A DNA stretch of 64,000 nucleotides. Source: Collinsella sp944321445. Lineage in GTDB: Bacteria > Actinomycetota > Coriobacteriia > Coriobacteriales > Coriobacteriaceae. The notes below the pieces were generated by a model. That model made no database searches. It was not told the origin of the DNA and saw only the letters and a program-made list of their open reading frames with translations. The stretch lies in NCBI RefSeq assembly GCF_030371825.1, contig NZ_JAUDDM010000002.1; one strand, written 5' to 3'. Numbering within the stretch: the stretch's first letter is position 1; the number at the start of each line of letters is the position of its first letter. Position numbers and translations under genes: made by a program. Shown here one piece after another: positions 1-9,321 of this stretch.

Positions 1-23
1 CCGCGAGATTGCAACCCTCGCGG
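1..23. terminator. Possible terminator hairpin at the window edge
   Basis: A 7-bp stem (CCGCGAG at 1-7, CTCGCGG at 17-23) with a 9-nt loop, followed by a weak T-rich stretch (CTTTCATTC). It could end a rightward gene lying before the window. The T-tract is poor, so confidence is low. Confidence 0.35.
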
Positions 24-37
24 GGTCGCTTTCATTC

Positions 38-101
38 GGGAAAATGGGGACAGGCACTTATTTCCCACCGGTGGGAAATAAGTGCCTGTCCCCATTTTCC
101 C
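38..101. repeat. 64-bp perfect palindrome (GGGGACAGG family)
   Basis: Positions 38-69 and 70-101 are exact reverse complements, giving two 32-bp arms with no spacer. The arms contain GGGGACAGGCAC. It sits 10 bp after the stop codon of the nucleoid-associated protein gene. It could act as a terminator, but the internal motif resembles the other intergenic palindromes in this window, so it is better seen as a REP-like repeat. Confidence 0.85.
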
Positions 102-110
102 AAGGCAGCG

Positions 111-1115
111 TTAGCGGTTCTCGATGCTCCCGATGTTTTTGAGCTCGATGGAGATGAGTCCGTTCGGCTCGTTCACGAACTCGACGTACTCGGTGTTGCG
201 CAGCATCTCTGCCGGGAAGGTGATCTCGATGCCCGTGTCGGTGCGGATCTTATGATTGCGCACCGCAGCGCGCTCGACGTTCGCACGCTCCACGGGCACG
301 CGCTCAGGCAGCTGCTCCTCACGCATCTCCGCCTCAAAGCGCTCCTTCATCACCGGCTCGTTCTCGAAAATCTCATCCGCAAGGTCCCAGGGAGCGAGCT
401 CCTCGTCCTCCTCGACCTTCTCGGCCACAACCTCCTTGGCACGGGCGAGCGCCATCGCGGTGTTGGCGCCATGCTCCTCTGCGACCTCCTCCACGATGCG
501 CGTCACCGTGTCGATGATCTCCTTGCCCGAAACGCCCGTTGCGCACTGCAGCAGACCGTCGGGGATGATCATCGTGTCCTCACCTGCGATCTTGCGCTTC
601 TTATCCTGGTAGAAAATCTCCATGGTACTCGCGCGGACCACAGCATAGCTCGTCACCTTCTGCGACGGGCTCGGCAAGATAGCATAATGGCGCGCGATAT
701 CGTTGCGCACCTCTCCCCCTTCGCGCGCAACTTCATGCATGAACGCCATGCGGCTGCCCATGAGCAGCACGGCAAACCAGCGCACGTCGTCGTCATCATC
801 GAAATCGGCAACCAGGATATCGGTCGACTCCGCCTTGTCCGCTTTTGCGAGCTCATCCGCAAAGAACTCCGCAATCTGCTGAGAAAGGTCGATGAAGTCG
901 CGATCACCGAACAAAAACGCCTTGAGCTCACCGGCGAAAGCGCTGTTCTCGGCAAACGATCCACGCTTGTTATCGGCGCTCGTCCGCGCGCGGCGCAGGT
1001 GCGAGGTCACGAACGACCGCACGGCGCGTGAATCTATATCGAGCTCCCGCTGACTCATGACGTTCACAGCGGAATCGAAATCGAGGATATGCAGAATCGC
1101 GTGGTTGATCTTCAT
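111..1115 (-). CDS. Nucleoid-associated protein, NdpA/YejK family
   Basis: 334 residues, the usual length for the 37-kDa nucleoid-associated protein family (about 335 in E. coli YejK). The N-terminus (MKINHAILHILD) and the conserved HYAILPSPSQKVTSY stretch are typical of the family. Family members bind the nucleoid and have no known enzymatic activity. AAAGGAGACCCGC stands directly before the ATG, which fixes the start. It is transcribed alone; the next gene upstream (lipase-like) is about 100 bp away on the same strand. A perfect palindrome follows the stop codon. Function in this organism is inferred from family resemblance only. Confidence 0.8.
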   Translation of the reverse strand: MKINHAILHILDFDSAVNVMSQRELDIDSRAVRSFVTSHLRRARTSADNKRGSFAENSAFAGELKAFLFGDRDFIDLSQQIAEFFADELAKADKAESTDILVADFDDDDDVRWFAVLLMGSRMAFMHEVAREGGEVRNDIARHYAILPSPSQKVTSYAVVRASTMEIFYQDKKRKIAGEDTMIIPDGLLQCATGVSGKEIIDTVTRIVEEVAEEHGANTAMALARAKEVVAEKVEEDEELAPWDLADEIFENEPVMKERFEAEMREEQLPERVPVERANVERAAVRNHKIRTDTGIEITFPAEMLRNTEYVEFVNEPNGLISIELKNIGSIENR

Positions 1116-1219
1116 GCGGGTCTCCTTTGGCGTTTTGAGCCTAGCAAGTATACCGGCAAGCGCCCGCAGCGGACAAACCGAGCCCTGCGAGCAAGGAATC
1201 TCCTGAGTGTCGCACCGCG

Positions 1220-2539
1220 CTAGCCTTTTGCGCCCTCGCTGTTAGAGCGTAGCGCGCCAATAAGGTTGGATGCCCTGTCCGACACCTTCTCGATCGTCGC
1301 CACGCGAGCGAGCGCCTTCAGGACATCGACGACGAATTCCCGCTGCTCGGGCGCAAGCGATTCCGCGGCGTCGCGCATGGCAGGCAGGCTCGTGCGCCAC
1401 GTGTCGCGAATGTCCGCGAAGCGCGTCGCTCCTGTGACGGCGAACACCTGGAACAGTGTCGCGATAAACGCGCCGCGTTCCTCCGGCGTGAAGCGATCCA
1501 TCCAAGCGGAGAGCGTCGAGCCGAAGTAACGTGAACTCGCAGAAAGCCCATCTGCGAGCACGAACTCACAACCGTCCGTCTCCCACAAAAACGGGTTATG
1601 CTGCAGAATCGATACGCCGGAGCTCTCCACGACGCGAAAGTCGCGCTCCTCGTCCATGATGAGGCCGATAATCGAGGACTTAGGCACCGTTTTGCGCACC
1701 CGGTCGCGCACGCGGGCGAACCCCTCGCTCGCCAAAAAGTCGCTATCGAAGCCGGGGCCATCGTGCGAAAACACGCGAATCACGCGCCCCTGGAGCGCTT
1801 GGGACGCCATCGCTGCAGCATATACCGCAAGGTTGCCGCCCTTGGAGTGCCCGCCCACATAGACGGGGCGATCCATATCGCGCATGACGAATTCCAAGTA
1901 GTGCAACGCCTCACGCTGGGAAGGCACTGGGCACTGCGAGGCCATGTTGAAATCCTCGCGCCAGCCGATGAGCGTCGAATCCGTTCCGCGATACGCGACG
2001 TAAACGCTGCCATCGGGCAGAAGAAACGTCATCGCCGCGAACTGCTCCGAGGTAGCGCGATCGGTTTTGTAGGCAAAGCGGCACAGGCGGACATCGCGAA
2101 AGCGCGGACTCGCACAAACTGCAAACAGTAGATCGCGGCTCCCCTGCGGGTCCCAGCTCGTGCCGAACATGGGGCCGAAATCCTCGGCGCGCAGCAGCTC
2201 ATGGAGCGCTATGCCCTCGGGCGTTCTCGCGCCCCTGAGCGCTGAGCTCAGGCGAAAGTACGAGAGCCAAGAGAACACGAGGCTGTCGAGCTCGCACACC
2301 GGGCGCCGCGCGAAAGAGTCGAGTGCGGTCTGGGCGTAAGTGAGAAAATTGCTTGAGCGCTTCGATGAGTTACTGCGGGAGGATTCCGCCTTCTCCGCTT
2401 CCGGCAGACGGGACTGGGCGTTCTTCACGCGGGGGATCTTCGACGTAATGGCCGCGATCACGCCTGCACGCGCCTCACCTGAGCCCGAGGCTTCATCCAT
2501 CGGCCCCATAAGCTGATTGTGTTTGCGCCTATCGGCCAT
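1220..2539 (-). CDS. DUF2974 lipase-like alpha/beta hydrolase
   Basis: 439 residues. Residues 100-400 resemble the DUF2974 (Mbeg1-like) family. A nucleophile elbow, GGHSKGG (Ser about 232), is clear and lies in the usual context YVGGHSKGGNLAVYAA. An upstream VAYRGTDSTLIGW stretch (about 181) corresponds to the lipase class 3-like oxyanion region. The first 65 residues are Ser/Lys/Arg-rich and probably disordered; there is no signal peptide, so it is likely cytoplasmic. AAGGT precedes the chosen ATG. The substrate cannot be told from sequence; members are assumed to be esterases or lipases. Confidence 0.75.
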   Translation of the reverse strand: MADRRKHNQLMGPMDEASGSGEARAGVIAAITSKIPRVKNAQSRLPEAEKAESSRSNSSKRSSNFLTYAQTALDSFARRPVCELDSLVFSWLSYFRLSSALRGARTPEGIALHELLRAEDFGPMFGTSWDPQGSRDLLFAVCASPRFRDVRLCRFAYKTDRATSEQFAAMTFLLPDGSVYVAYRGTDSTLIGWREDFNMASQCPVPSQREALHYLEFVMRDMDRPVYVGGHSKGGNLAVYAAAMASQALQGRVIRVFSHDGPGFDSDFLASEGFARVRDRVRKTVPKSSIIGLIMDEERDFRVVESSGVSILQHNPFLWETDGCEFVLADGLSASSRYFGSTLSAWMDRFTPEERGAFIATLFQVFAVTGATRFADIRDTWRTSLPAMRDAAESLAPEQREFVVDVLKALARVATIEKVSDRASNLIGALRSNSEGAKG

Positions 2540-2671
2540 ACGACCTTCGCCTATCCTTCACCCATGCGCCACCCGCTTGCCCCTATGCTACCGCCGATGC
2601 CGGCCGAGGAATAGGTCCTCGGCCGGCATCATGCGAAGTGCGGACATTGCGGACATGCGCCCTGCAAGCCC

Positions 2672-4438
2672 TTAGCCTACGTACCAGGCGGAAACATCCT
2701 GCGGAATCGAACCGTCCTCAAGAAGCTCGCCGGATGCGATCACGAGCGCGCCGGCAGGCGCAGGGACGGGGGCAAAGCCGAAGTTCGTGATGCTCGTGAA
2801 AACGCGACCGTCCGCCGTCGGGCGCTCGTAAGCGATGACCTGCGAAGGGTCTTCACCCAGCAATGCGGGGTCGACCCACGTGAGGGACATATCGCCTGTC
2901 GCCGTGAGCATCTCGGCGCGCAGCGCAAGCACGCACTGGTAGAAGTTGAGCATCGAGGCAGGGTCGGCCTGTTCCGCATCTGCTGCAAAGTTCGCGAACC
3001 ACAGCGGCTGCGGAAGATGCGGCGACTGGGACGACGGAAGCGGTTCAGCGCCCGCGACAGCCGCAGAGAACCCAAATGAACCCGTCGACCCGTCGCCGAA
3101 CGAGCTGTCCCATGCAGCAGGGCTCGGCAAGTCGCCCGCGCACCAAGGCAGCGGAACGCGGCACCCGTCACGACCTTTGAGCGCATCGCCATGGGCCGTG
3201 CGAACCGCCTGCGGATCCTCCAGACGGTCCCATGGGATGTCGGCAACTTCGAACAGGCCGAGCTCTTCTCCCTGGTAGATATAGACCGAGCCCGGCAGAC
3301 CCATCTCCATGAGGAGCGCAGCTCGGGCACGCTTCGTTCCGAGCGCATAGTCGACCTTGTAGGTCTTGCCGTCGCGCAACAGCCAATCGTTCACGAACTG
3401 GTGGTGCACGTTCGCCTTCACCTGCGGCAGACCGTAGCGCGTCGCATGGCGCGGCACGTCATGGTTCGAAAGCACCCACGTGCTCGTAGAACCCGAGAGC
3501 TCTGCACACGACAGGCCCTCCTCGATCGCGCGACGGAAATCGCCCGCGAACCAATCAGCCTTCGCGAACTCGAAATTGAACACCTGACCGAGCTCTTCGG
3601 TCGAAGCGTAGTAGCGTTGATGCTCAGGCACCACCCATGCCTCACCCACCGCGAAGCGCGGCGGCTCGTACTCGTTGAACACCTGGCGCCACTCGCGGTA
3701 GATGTCGTGCACCTCGGGACGATCCCACAGCGGGTTGTCGGCGTTGCCCGTTGCCTGGTCGGGATCTTGATCGAGCTCATCAAGCGGGCGGCTGTCGAGG
3801 TCCTTGGCAAGAGCGTGCGCCACGTCGATACGGAAGCCGTCGACCCCGCGATCGGACCAAAAGCGCAGCGTCTGCTTGAACTCCTCATGCACATCAGGAT
3901 GCTTCCAGTTCAAGTCCGGCTGCTCCTTGGCAAACAGGTGCAGGTACCACTCGCCATCTTCGACGCGCTCCCAAGCCGACCCGCCGAAGCAGGACTTCCA
4001 GCCATTGGGAGGCAGCTCACCGTGCTCGCCGCGCCCCGGGCGGAAGATGTAGCGGTCGCGCTCGGGCGACCCGGGACCGGCAGCGAGCGCTGCCTGGAAA
4101 AACCGGTGCTTGTTCGACGTGTGGTTGGGAACGATGTCGACGATGACCTTAATGTCCCGCGCGTGGGCGGCGGCGACCATATCGTCGAAATCGTCGAGCG
4201 AACCCAGACGGGGGTCGACATCGCGGTAATCGATGACGTCATAGCCTCCGTCGGCAAGCTCGGAAGGGTAGAACGGCGAAAGCCAAATGGCGTTGACACC
4301 TAAACGCTTCAGATAATCGATTCGGTCAACAACACCCCGGATATCGCCCAGGCCGTCGCCGTTCGCATCGCGGAAACTCCGAGGATAGATCTGATAGACA
4401 ACAGCTTGCTTCCACCAATCTGCCGCTTGAGCCGACAT
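2672..4438 (-). CDS. GH13 alpha-glucosidase (oligo-1,6-glucosidase type)
   Basis: 588 residues. It starts WWKQAVVYQIYPRSF, typical of GH13 oligo-1,6-glucosidases, trehalose-6-phosphate hydrolases and sucrose isomerases. Conserved regions appear in order: DIVPNHTS (about 101), GFRIDVAHA with the nucleophile Asp (about 205), FAVGEAW with the acid/base Glu (about 275), and SNHDVPRH with the third catalytic Asp. No signal peptide, so it acts on imported oligosaccharides and releases glucose. GGAG lies 9 nt before the ATG at 4438; a GTG 6 nt earlier is too close to the ribosome site. Exact linkage specificity (1,4 or 1,6) cannot be decided. No transporter is adjacent. Confidence 0.9.
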   Translation of the reverse strand: MSAQAADWWKQAVVYQIYPRSFRDANGDGLGDIRGVVDRIDYLKRLGVNAIWLSPFYPSELADGGYDVIDYRDVDPRLGSLDDFDDMVAAAHARDIKVIVDIVPNHTSNKHRFFQAALAAGPGSPERDRYIFRPGRGEHGELPPNGWKSCFGGSAWERVEDGEWYLHLFAKEQPDLNWKHPDVHEEFKQTLRFWSDRGVDGFRIDVAHALAKDLDSRPLDELDQDPDQATGNADNPLWDRPEVHDIYREWRQVFNEYEPPRFAVGEAWVVPEHQRYYASTEELGQVFNFEFAKADWFAGDFRRAIEEGLSCAELSGSTSTWVLSNHDVPRHATRYGLPQVKANVHHQFVNDWLLRDGKTYKVDYALGTKRARAALLMEMGLPGSVYIYQGEELGLFEVADIPWDRLEDPQAVRTAHGDALKGRDGCRVPLPWCAGDLPSPAAWDSSFGDGSTGSFGFSAAVAGAEPLPSSQSPHLPQPLWFANFAADAEQADPASMLNFYQCVLALRAEMLTATGDMSLTWVDPALLGEDPSQVIAYERPTADGRVFTSITNFGFAPVPAPAGALVIASGELLEDGSIPQDVSAWYVG

Positions 4439-4594
4439 GTGCACCCACTCCTTAGCCTAGGCTTTTCGGTTCTTCGACCATTGTAGAAGCCTAGTCTTGT
4501 CCGTACAAGACGATCAAGCGGGTACGTCGCACTTTGCAAGGGCATATAGCATGCCGCCGGCTCACCAAACCGCCAAATGGGACCCGCCTCCATC

Positions 4595-4625
4595 GACGCA
4601 CTTCTCCCCTGGGGAGAAGTGCGTC
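4595..4625. repeat. 31-bp palindrome, copy 1 of 3
   Basis: Arms of 15 bp (GACGCACTTCTCCCC and its complement) around one T. Identical copies occur at 5752-5782 and 27742-27772. This copy lies between ldh and the glucosidase. Outer bases CGCCAAAT (4571) and ATTTGGCG (4640) extend the symmetry. Confidence 0.9.
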
Positions 4626-4654
4626 AAGCGACCTGCCCTCATTTGGCGAAACCT

Positions 4655-5602
4655 CTAACGCAAACCGCTCTGGTCGATGACGTCCGAAAGGGCGGAAGCG
4701 GAACGATGCAGCTCCTCCAGCTCGTCGGCATCAAGTGAAATGGGAACGCGACATTCGATGCCGTTGCGACCGATGATCGTCGGCAGCGAGATCGCGATGT
4801 CCGAGATCCCGTACTCCCCCACCATGAGACTCGATACGGGAAGAACGCACTTCTCGTCGCGCATGATTGCCGTGCACAGGCGCTGCACCGACATGGCAAT
4901 GCCGTAGTAGGTCGCATGCTTGCGCTTGATGATCTCGTACGCTGCGTTTTTCACTTCATCGGCAATGCGCGCTTCGGCAACCTCATGATCGAAATGACCC
5001 CGCATCTCGCAGAAGTCCTTCAGGGGAACGCCAGCCACATCTGCGCTCGACCATACCGCAAGCTCGGAATCCCCGTGCTCACCGATCACATACGCCTCGA
5101 CATCGCGCGGGTCAACGCCCAGATGAGTTCCGAGAGCCTCCTGCAGGCGAGCGGAGTCGAGCACGGTACCCGACCCGATGACGCGGCTTTCGGGCAAACC
5201 GGACATCTTGATGGCCGCATACGTAAGGACATCGACCGGGTTCGATACGATGAGCAGGATTCCCTCGAAACCCACCTCACGAATGTTCGGAATGATGGAG
5301 CGGAAGATGGCAACGTTCTTGTTGACCAGATCAAGCCGTGTCTCCCCCGGCTTTTGGGCTGCCCCCGCAGTGACGACGATGATCGCGGCATCCGCCGCAT
5401 CCGCATAATCGCCCGCATAGATATTCATCGACCCCGCGAAGGGCGACCCATGGCTGATATCGAGCGCTTCGCCTTCCGCACGGGCCCTGTCGACGTCGAT
5501 CAGAACCATCTCGGAAAACAAACCGCTCTGCATTAACGCGAAAGCGGAAGAAGACCCAACGAACCCGCATCCGACGATAGCGACTTTCCTGTTGTTGACC
5601 AT
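4655..5602 (-). CDS. ldh: L-lactate dehydrogenase
   Basis: 315 residues, the usual length. An NAD-binding motif GCGFVGSS sits at 11-18. The loop QKPGETR (83-89) is the lactate dehydrogenase form of the substrate loop. NPVDVLTY (121-128) and catalytic GEHGDSE (His 176) follow. It reduces pyruvate to L-lactate with NADH, recycling NAD during fermentation. GGGAG precedes the ATG. It is a single-gene unit flanked on both sides by copies of the same 31-bp palindrome, which may serve as terminators. A malate dehydrogenase reading is less likely because of the loop sequence. Confidence 0.93.
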   Translation of the reverse strand: MVNNRKVAIVGCGFVGSSSAFALMQSGLFSEMVLIDVDRARAEGEALDISHGSPFAGSMNIYAGDYADAADAAIIVVTAGAAQKPGETRLDLVNKNVAIFRSIIPNIREVGFEGILLIVSNPVDVLTYAAIKMSGLPESRVIGSGTVLDSARLQEALGTHLGVDPRDVEAYVIGEHGDSELAVWSSADVAGVPLKDFCEMRGHFDHEVAEARIADEVKNAAYEIIKRKHATYYGIAMSVQRLCTAIMRDEKCVLPVSSLMVGEYGISDIAISLPTIIGRNGIECRVPISLDADELEELHRSASALSDVIDQSGLR

Positions 5603-5751
5603 GATTACTCCCTACGGTCATGTGCTGCGCCATCTGGCGCCTTTGCTATCGCTTATTCCCACTGTGTCACTAGGATTTCAATTCACACGTATTTGCTAGT
5701 TATTTGCTTACATATTCACAGTTGCTTCACATGCGCCGAACTGGGAGGCAC

Positions 5752-5782
5752 GACGCACTTCTCCCCTGGGGAGAAGTGCGTC
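5752..5782. repeat. 31-bp palindrome, copy 2 of 3
   Basis: Exact copy of the sequence at 4595-4625, located between the aminotransferase stop codon and ldh. Read leftward it lies beyond the ldh start, so here it cannot be the ldh terminator. Confidence 0.9.
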
Positions 5783-5806
5783 GTTTAGGGCGGAAACAGA
5801 GGCTCT

Positions 5807-6970
5807 TTAGCAGATACCGGCGTCCTTGATGGCTGCGACAGCGGCGCGCATACCGTCGGGCGGAAGCACGAGCGCCATGCGCACGTAGCCCTCACCATGC
5901 GGACCGAAGCTGGCACCCGGGGTCACGATAACGCCCGCGCGGTCCATAAGCTCCTCGCAAAACGCCATGGAATCCGTGCGGCCACCGGGAAGTTTCGCCC
6001 ACACGAACATGGAGCCATGGGCGTTGGGCCGCTCCCATCCAATCGATTCGAGCCCGTCACACAGGGCATCGCGGCGCTCCTGATACTTCAAGCGCTGCTC
6101 CTCGACCTTCTCGAGCGGTCCCGTAAGGGCGGCGATGGCCGCCCTCTGAATGGGATAAAACATGCCGAAGTCGATCTGGCTGCGCAGCTTGGCAAACGCC
6201 TGCACCACATCGGCGCGACCGACGAGGAAACCGATACGCGCGCCGGTAACGTTGAACGACTTCGAAAGCGAGAAGAACTCGACGCCCACCTCAAGGGCGC
6301 CGGGATACTGCAGGAAGCTGCCGCCGCGCGGCCCGTCGTAGACGATGTCCGAATACGCGTTGTCGTGCACGATGAGCAAATCGTGCTCGCGCGCGAAGCC
6401 GATAATCTGCTCGTACACCTCAGGTGTACCCACGCTGCCCACGGGGTTTGCCGGCAAAGAGACAATCATGTACTTCGCGCGGTCGGCAACCTCAGGATCG
6501 ATGCCGTCGACGTAGGGCAAAAAGTCATGCTCGGCGTTGAGCGGATAATACGCGAGCTCGCCGTCGGCGATCTTGACGCCCGCCTCGAACACCGGGTAGC
6601 ACGGATCGGGAACAAGGGCCACATCGCCGGGATCAAGGAGCGCCAAACCGAGGTGCCCCACGCCCTCCTGCGTGCCGTTGCACGAGGCGACCATGTCGGG
6701 CGTGATGCCCTCCACACCGAAGCGACGGGCGTAGTAATCGCACACCGCCTGCTTGAGCTCGGGAAGATCACCCAGGCTGTACTTCCACTCCGCAGGATTC
6801 GCGGCGGCGTCGCGCAGCGCCTCTACCACATGATCGTAGGGCGCAAAATCGGGCGTTCCCACCGACAGGTTATAGATGGTGCGGCCTTGCGCCTCGAGCT
6901 TGAGCCTGCGCTGGTTGAGCGCAGCGAACACCTCGTCGCCGAACCTGTCAAGCCTATGGGAAAACTGCAT
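5807..6970 (-). CDS. PLP-dependent class I/II aminotransferase
   Basis: 387 residues of fold-type I aminotransferase. Features visible: NLSVGTPDF near the N-terminus, NPVGSVG (about 175), the VHDNAYSDIVYD segment with the PLP-ring Asp, and SLSKSFNVTGARIGF with the Schiff-base lysine (about 237). The SKSFNVTGARIGF form is typical of the LL-diaminopimelate/alanine/aspartate aminotransferase branch. It transfers amino groups between amino acids and 2-oxo acids in the cytoplasm. AAGGT lies 7 nt before the ATG at 6970, preferred over a GTG 9 nt upstream. Exact substrate not decided; a DapL-like or AspC-like role are both possible. Confidence 0.85.
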   Translation of the reverse strand: MQFSHRLDRFGDEVFAALNQRRLKLEAQGRTIYNLSVGTPDFAPYDHVVEALRDAAANPAEWKYSLGDLPELKQAVCDYYARRFGVEGITPDMVASCNGTQEGVGHLGLALLDPGDVALVPDPCYPVFEAGVKIADGELAYYPLNAEHDFLPYVDGIDPEVADRAKYMIVSLPANPVGSVGTPEVYEQIIGFAREHDLLIVHDNAYSDIVYDGPRGGSFLQYPGALEVGVEFFSLSKSFNVTGARIGFLVGRADVVQAFAKLRSQIDFGMFYPIQRAAIAALTGPLEKVEEQRLKYQERRDALCDGLESIGWERPNAHGSMFVWAKLPGGRTDSMAFCEELMDRAGVIVTPGASFGPHGEGYVRMALVLPPDGMRAAVAAIKDAGIC

Positions 6971-7108
6971 CGCGAACACCTTCTTCTATCGCCCCAAGGG
7001 ACGTTGGATTTTCAGACAGACGTTAGTGTAGCGCTTTACCGAAGCAAAGCATATGCCCGAAATGGGAAAGCTTGTCCTCTGTCTCCCAAGCCCGTACGGG
7101 AACGCTGA

Positions 7109-9172
7109 TCACGCGTGCTCGAGCCCATCGATCTCGGCAAGCCAGATGCGCGCAGACGCATCGGACGGCATGCGCCAATCGCCGCGCGGCGAAAGCGTAA
7201 CAGAGCCGACCTTGGGACCATCGGGCAGACAGCTGCGCTTGAACTGCTGCGCGAAGAAGCGTCGGTAGAACACCCGCAGCCAGCTCCAGATGGTTTGCTC
7301 GTCGTACTCGCCCGCAAACGAGCGACACGCCATGCGGTAGATCTTCCCCGGGGCAAACCCGAAGCGCAGCAGATGGTATAGGAAATAATCGTGCAGCTCG
7401 TAGGGGCCCACGAGGTCCTCGGTCTTCTGAGCGATCTGCCCGTCGCCTGTGGGCGGGAGCAGCTCGGGCGAGACGGGCGTGTCCAAGATGTCGAGGAGCG
7501 TCTCTTCGATCTGACCGCCGTAAAGCCCTGCGGCATAGCGCACCAGGTGCCGCACGAGCGTCTTGGGGACGCTCGCGTTCACCGCGTACATGCTCATGTG
7601 GTCACCGTTGTACGTGGCCCAGCCGAGCGCAAGCTCCGACAGATCGCCCGTGCCGATGACAAAGCCGCCAAGCTCGTTGGCAAGATCCATGAGAATCTGC
7701 GTGCGCTCGCGTGCCTGGCTGTTCTCATAGGTCACGTCAGTTACGGCCGGATCGTGTCCAATATCGGCAAAATGCTGCTTCACGGCATCATGAATTGAAA
7801 TCTCGCGGAAGCTGACACCCAGGGAATGTGCCAAGGTCTCGGCGTTGTTCTTCGTGCGCCCGGTCGTGCCGAAGCCCGGCATGGACGCGGCCATGATGCC
7901 GGCGCGGTCGAGACCCAGGGCATCGAAGGCGCGCACGGTGACGAGCAACGCGAGCGTGGAATCGAGTCCACCGGAGAGCCCGATGACGGCACGCGTGGTG
8001 CCGGTGTGCGCCAGGCGCGTCTTCAGGCCGGCAGCCTGCAAACCGAAGATGGTCTCGCAGCGCTCTGCCAGGTCGCCGCGATCCGCAGGCACGAACGGCG
8101 TGCAATCGAATACGCGATCGATATCGAGCGCACTGCGCATGAGCTTCACAGGAGCCAGCGGTTGCTCATTGGAGGCCGCGTCTTCTCTCTCACCTGCGCG
8201 CCGCTCGGAACCCCCGCGATACGAGAACTGCACATGGTTTACGCCGCGCGCCACAAACTGCGGTCGCGTCCACGTGGTCGAGCGGCGGTGCTCCGCCAGA
8301 AGACGGTCCAGATCCACATCGGCCACGGCCATGTCGCGCGTGAACAGATCGGTCTTGGCGAGCATGCCGCCGTTTTCCGCAATGAGGTTCTCGCCCACGA
8401 ACACCAGGTCCGTGGTCGACTCGCCCTCGCCCGCATCCGCGTAGGCGTAGGCGCAGTACAGGCGAGCCGACTGTCCGCGAACGAGGTCGCGGCGATACTC
8501 CGCCTTGCCGATGGTCTCGTCGGATGCCGACAGGTTCAAGATGACCGTTGCTCCGCCCTGCGCGGCCATGGAGATCGAAGGCGGCTCGGGCACCCACAGG
8601 TCCTCGCAGACCTCGACACCGATAGCGACCGAATCCATCCCAGGGTCAGCACAGCGGTACACGAGACGTGCGCCCATGGGAATAGGACCGCTGCCCGCGT
8701 AGGTCATATAGATATCGTTGAACGGCGCCGGTGTGAACCAGCGCCTCTCATAGAACTCGCTGTAGTTGGGAATGCTCTCCTTCGCCGTAAGGCCCAAGAG
8801 CTGGCCGGCGCAGCACACGGCAGCGCAGTTGTAGATGCCTTCGCCATGCGCCACCGGCAGACCGACCGTAAACAGGATGGGCAGCTCGAGCGTTTCGGCA
8901 AGCAAGCGATTCAGAGCAGTTTCGCAGGCGCGCAGCAAGGTGCGATCGAAGAAGAGGTCTGCGCAGGTGTAACCGGTCAGGCATAGCTCCGGCAACGCAA
9001 GCGCGCCAACGCCGCGAGAAGCTGCGTCCTTCACGCAATCAAGGATGGCTTGCGCGTTGCCTTCAACATCAGCCACGCGAATCGCGGGCGTCGCGGCCGC
9101 GATGCGGAAGAACCCATCATCCGAACCCGCACCGGCACCCGTTCCGATACCCGTAAAGTACAGCTCCTCCAT
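7109..9172 (-). CDS. nadE: Glutamine-dependent NAD(+) synthetase
   Basis: 687 residues, two domains. The N-terminal nitrilase-fold glutaminase (about 1-330) shows PELCLTGY (catalytic Glu), TAKESIPNYSEFYERRW (Lys region) and IGVEVCEDLW (nucleophile Cys). The C-terminal synthetase (about 345-687) shows the PP-loop SGGLDST and the ELALGW substrate loop. It converts deamido-NAD, ATP and glutamine to NAD in the cytoplasm. GGGGAG stands 7 nt before the ATG at 9172; the frame extends 20 codons further upstream but without a ribosome site. A perfect 71-bp palindrome lies upstream. Confidence 0.95.
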   Translation of the reverse strand: MEELYFTGIGTGAGAGSDDGFFRIAAATPAIRVADVEGNAQAILDCVKDAASRGVGALALPELCLTGYTCADLFFDRTLLRACETALNRLLAETLELPILFTVGLPVAHGEGIYNCAAVCCAGQLLGLTAKESIPNYSEFYERRWFTPAPFNDIYMTYAGSGPIPMGARLVYRCADPGMDSVAIGVEVCEDLWVPEPPSISMAAQGGATVILNLSASDETIGKAEYRRDLVRGQSARLYCAYAYADAGEGESTTDLVFVGENLIAENGGMLAKTDLFTRDMAVADVDLDRLLAEHRRSTTWTRPQFVARGVNHVQFSYRGGSERRAGEREDAASNEQPLAPVKLMRSALDIDRVFDCTPFVPADRGDLAERCETIFGLQAAGLKTRLAHTGTTRAVIGLSGGLDSTLALLVTVRAFDALGLDRAGIMAASMPGFGTTGRTKNNAETLAHSLGVSFREISIHDAVKQHFADIGHDPAVTDVTYENSQARERTQILMDLANELGGFVIGTGDLSELALGWATYNGDHMSMYAVNASVPKTLVRHLVRYAAGLYGGQIEETLLDILDTPVSPELLPPTGDGQIAQKTEDLVGPYELHDYFLYHLLRFGFAPGKIYRMACRSFAGEYDEQTIWSWLRVFYRRFFAQQFKRSCLPDGPKVGSVTLSPRGDWRMPSDASARIWLAEIDGLEHA

Positions 9173-9249
9173 GAGAACACTCCCCTGTTCCAAACCGTGG
9201 AATAAACGCTCTTCGAAAAACTTCAGCATCATTCTACCGACTTTGCCCG

Positions 9250-9320
9250 CTGGCCTCTCTGGGGACGGGGGTGGAAGGCGCCAAGTTGGCGCCTTCCACC
9301 CCCGTCCCCAGAGAGGCCAG
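9250..9320. repeat. 71-bp near-perfect palindrome (GGGGACGGGGGTG family)
   Basis: Arms 9250-9284 and 9286-9320 (35 bp each) are exact reverse complements around one G. Each arm carries GGGGACGGGGGTG. It sits between nadE and the glycosyltransferase genes and overlaps the end of the glycosyltransferase by only a few bases at most of its right arm. It may terminate the glycosyltransferase operon but belongs to a dispersed palindrome family. Confidence 0.9.
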
Positions 9321-9321
9321 C

